From positions 372,001-436,000 of the forward strand of contig NZ_CP054010.1 of assembly GCF_013267595.1 (NCBI RefSeq): DNA of 64,000 nucleotides. Reading direction: 5' to 3'. Positions 62,632-64,000 of this stretch are shown piece by piece. The notes under the pieces are model-generated. The model did not search any database and was not told the origin of the DNA. It saw nothing but the letters and a program-made list of their open reading frames with translations. This DNA is from Prevotella melaninogenica. GTDB lineage: Bacteria; Bacteroidota; Bacteroidia; Bacteroidales; Bacteroidaceae. Numbering within the stretch: the stretch's first letter is position 1; the number at the start of each line of letters is the position of its first letter. The translations under genes were made by a program, and so were the position numbers.

Positions 62632-63363
62632 TTAGTCTTCAGCTGGCTTCATGTTAGTATAAACATTCTGCACGTCGTCGAAGTCTTCCAAACGCTCAAC
62701 CATCTTATCGATAGTCTCACGCTCTTCAGGTGTTACGTCCTTCAAGTCGTTAGGAATACGAGTGAACTCAGCAGAAGTAATCTCAAAGCCATTGTCCTCC
62801 AAGTGTTTCTGAATCTCACCGAAGCTTGTTGGTTCACCATAGATTGTGATTTCGTTCTCTTCCTCATCCTCATCGAATTCGTCCTCAACGCCATAGTCAA
62901 TCAAGTCGAGAATCAACTCTTCCATATCCAAGCCGTCCTTCTTCTTAAAGGTGAAGACTGCCTTATGATCAAAAAGGAAGCTAAGAGAACCCTGTGTACC
63001 AAGATTACCATTGAACTTGTTGAAGATTGAACGAACATCACCTACAGTACGTGTAGTATTGTCGGTCAATGTCTCAACGAACACAGCAATTCCGTGAGGA
63101 CCATAACCCTCGTATGTTACCTCCTTGTAGTCGCTGGTGTCTTTACCCATTGCGTTCTTAATAGCGCGCTGGATATTGTCCTTCGGCATGTTCTCACGCT
63201 TACATGTTGCTATAATCGCACGAAGGCGTGGGTTGTTCTCAGGCTCAGGACCACCTGCCTTAACAGCAATAGCGATTTCTTTACCTAACTTTGTGAACGT
63301 ACGGGCCATGTGACCCCATCTCTTGAGCTTACTTGCTTTGCGATATTCAAATGCTCTACCCAT
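62632..63363 (-). CDS. YebC/PmpR-family protein (TACO1-like)
   Basis: A 243-aa protein of the YebC family. MGRAFEYRKASKLKRWGHMA at the N-terminus, RAIIATCKRENMPKDNIQRA and YEGYGPHGIAVFVETLTDN are the family landmarks. An acidic stretch (DEFDEDEEENE, about 155-165) is inserted in the third domain. Members were described as transcription regulators and more recently as translation factors that relieve ribosome stalling at proline runs. It lies 12 bases after pheT and is probably co-transcribed. Confidence 0.94.
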   Translation of the reverse strand: MGRAFEYRKASKLKRWGHMARTFTKLGKEIAIAVKAGGPEPENNPRLRAIIATCKRENMPKDNIQRAIKNAMGKDTSDYKEVTYEGYGPHGIAVFVETLTDNTTRTVGDVRSIFNKFNGNLGTQGSLSFLFDHKAVFTFKKKDGLDMEELILDLIDYGVEDEFDEDEEENEITIYGEPTSFGEIQKHLEDNGFEITSAEFTRIPNDLKDVTPEERETIDKMVERLEDFDDVQNVYTNMKPAED

Positions 63364-63375
63364 TGGATTTGTTTG

Positions 63376-64000
63376 TTAACGGAGTTCTGCTCCGAGTTTA
63401 TTTGTTAAATTCTTAATTAATTTCTGCATGATGGCATCAATTGCCTTGTCGTTGAGTGTCTTGCTTTCGTCCTGAAGAATGAAGTTTACTGCATAGCTCT
63501 TCTTACCCTCAGGAAGATTCTTACCCTGATAAACATCGAAGAGTTCAACACGCTTCAAAAGTTTCTTGTCTGCCTGACGAGCGATCTCCTCAATCTGTGC
63601 AAACTCAACATTATTGTCGACCAACAAGGCAAGATCACGGCTTACAGCAGGATACTTAGATATCTCCTGGAACTGAAGTTTATTCTTGCGGATGGCCTTC
63701 ATCAATCCAGCCCAATCCAACTCTGCATAATAAACCTTCTGATCAATATTGAAACTCTTCAAAAGCTTGTGGCTAAGAATACCCATCTCTACGAGTACCT
63801 TACCGGCACGTGTCTTCAGTACTATCGCCTTATCAAAGACGTTGTTATCAGACTTTTCGCTAACGAGTAAGCCCTGTGCAATACCGATACGACGAAGAAT
63901 ATTCTCTACGTATGCCTTTAGTTCATAGAATGTACTTTCCTCATCAGGATGTGCCCATGAACCTTGTACACGCTTACCTGTCACCCACAATGCCATGTGA
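63376..64000 (-). CDS. pheT: Phenylalanine--tRNA ligase beta subunit, C-terminal part (partial)
   Basis: The frame is open to the right edge, giving the last 208 residues or so. The ATG at 63996 is internal to the gene. ALWVTGKRVQGSW, FYELKAYVENILRRIG and LDWAGLMKAI are from the synthetase-like core. The end, FQEISKYPAVSRDLALLVDN to the C-terminus, is the ferredoxin-fold anticodon-binding (FDX-ACB) domain. The catalytic alpha subunit is encoded elsewhere. Confidence 0.93.
   Translation of the reverse strand, partial: HMALWVTGKRVQGSWAHPDEESTFYELKAYVENILRRIGIAQGLLVSEKSDNNVFDKAIVLKTRAGKVLVEMGILSHKLLKSFNIDQKVYYAELDWAGLMKAIRKNKLQFQEISKYPAVSRDLALLVDNNVEFAQIEEIARQADKKLLKRVELFDVYQGKNLPEGKKSYAVNFILQDESKTLNDKAIDAIMQKLIKNLTNKLGAELR

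Overview
The window is a 64 kb chromosomal piece from a member of the Bacteroidales, most likely an oral-type Prevotella or close relative. Three things point there. Promoters carry the Bacteroidota -7 box TAnnTTTG with a TTTG-like -33 box. Several families are typical of this group (DUF4270, DUF4491, DUF5686, DUF3160, EFR1 ferredoxin, Met-zincin-type metalloprotease). Intergenic repeats rich in GGGCGTTAGTTAG and GCACCANNTGGTGC look like those of this genus. The DNA is AT-rich and the genes are mostly housekeeping. No tRNA, rRNA, CRISPR array or prophage was seen.

Layout. 0-9.4 kb: end of a DUF4270 gene, a 43-aa protein, clpC, phosphoglucomutase/phosphomannomutase, DUF4491, a large secreted zinc protease and a periplasmic cyclophilin. 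9.5-13 kb: an EamA exporter behind a leader with a 17-bp inverted repeat, then an SGNH hydrolase and a bile-acid:sodium symporter-type transporter in one operon. 13-19.1 kb: a diverged inverted repeat of about 0.5 kb flanks a lipoprotein, glutathione peroxidase, an SSS symporter and trpB2. 19.2-26.3 kb: type II pantothenate kinase, HU, a 29-aa basic mS38-like protein, RNase E/G, an alpha-amylase fused to an alanyl-tRNA editing domain, and fabD. 26.7-35.1 kb: a six-gene minus-strand run holding a probable inositol-lipid pathway (nucleotidyltransferase/ATP-grasp fusion, CDP-alcohol phosphatidyltransferase, HAD phosphatase, inositol-3-phosphate synthase), then a DUF5686 outer-membrane protein and the fluoride channel crcB.

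35.7-44 kb: a promoter- and terminator-bounded transcript of about 345 nt, a small secreted protein, DUF3160, CapA, an acidic unknown protein, and an intact 1,656-bp IS4-family element. The IS has 7-bp target duplications and sits exactly between a small gene and its promoter. A 27-aa hydrophobic peptide gene follows. 44-53 kb: AlkD-like, TPR and substrate-binding lipoprotein genes, then radA, ribH, another TPR protein, recF and a DciA-like gene. 53-64 kb: dapA, an EamA-truA-comEC operon, an EFR1 flavodoxin/ferredoxin with an M6 protease, an acyl-CoA ligase, yebC and the 3' end of pheT.

Two families of intergenic repeats occur, mostly in gaps between convergent genes. At least seven genes have the -7 box only 4-9 bases before the start codon, so leaderless or nearly leaderless transcripts look common. 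The observations most worth checking are the short independent transcripts with micro-ORFs, the inositol-lipid cluster with its fused NTP-transferase/ATP-grasp protein, the amylase/tRNA-editing fusion, the promoter-splitting IS, and the large inverted repeat around 13.5-18.5 kb. Gene functions come from motifs read by eye, without any database search.
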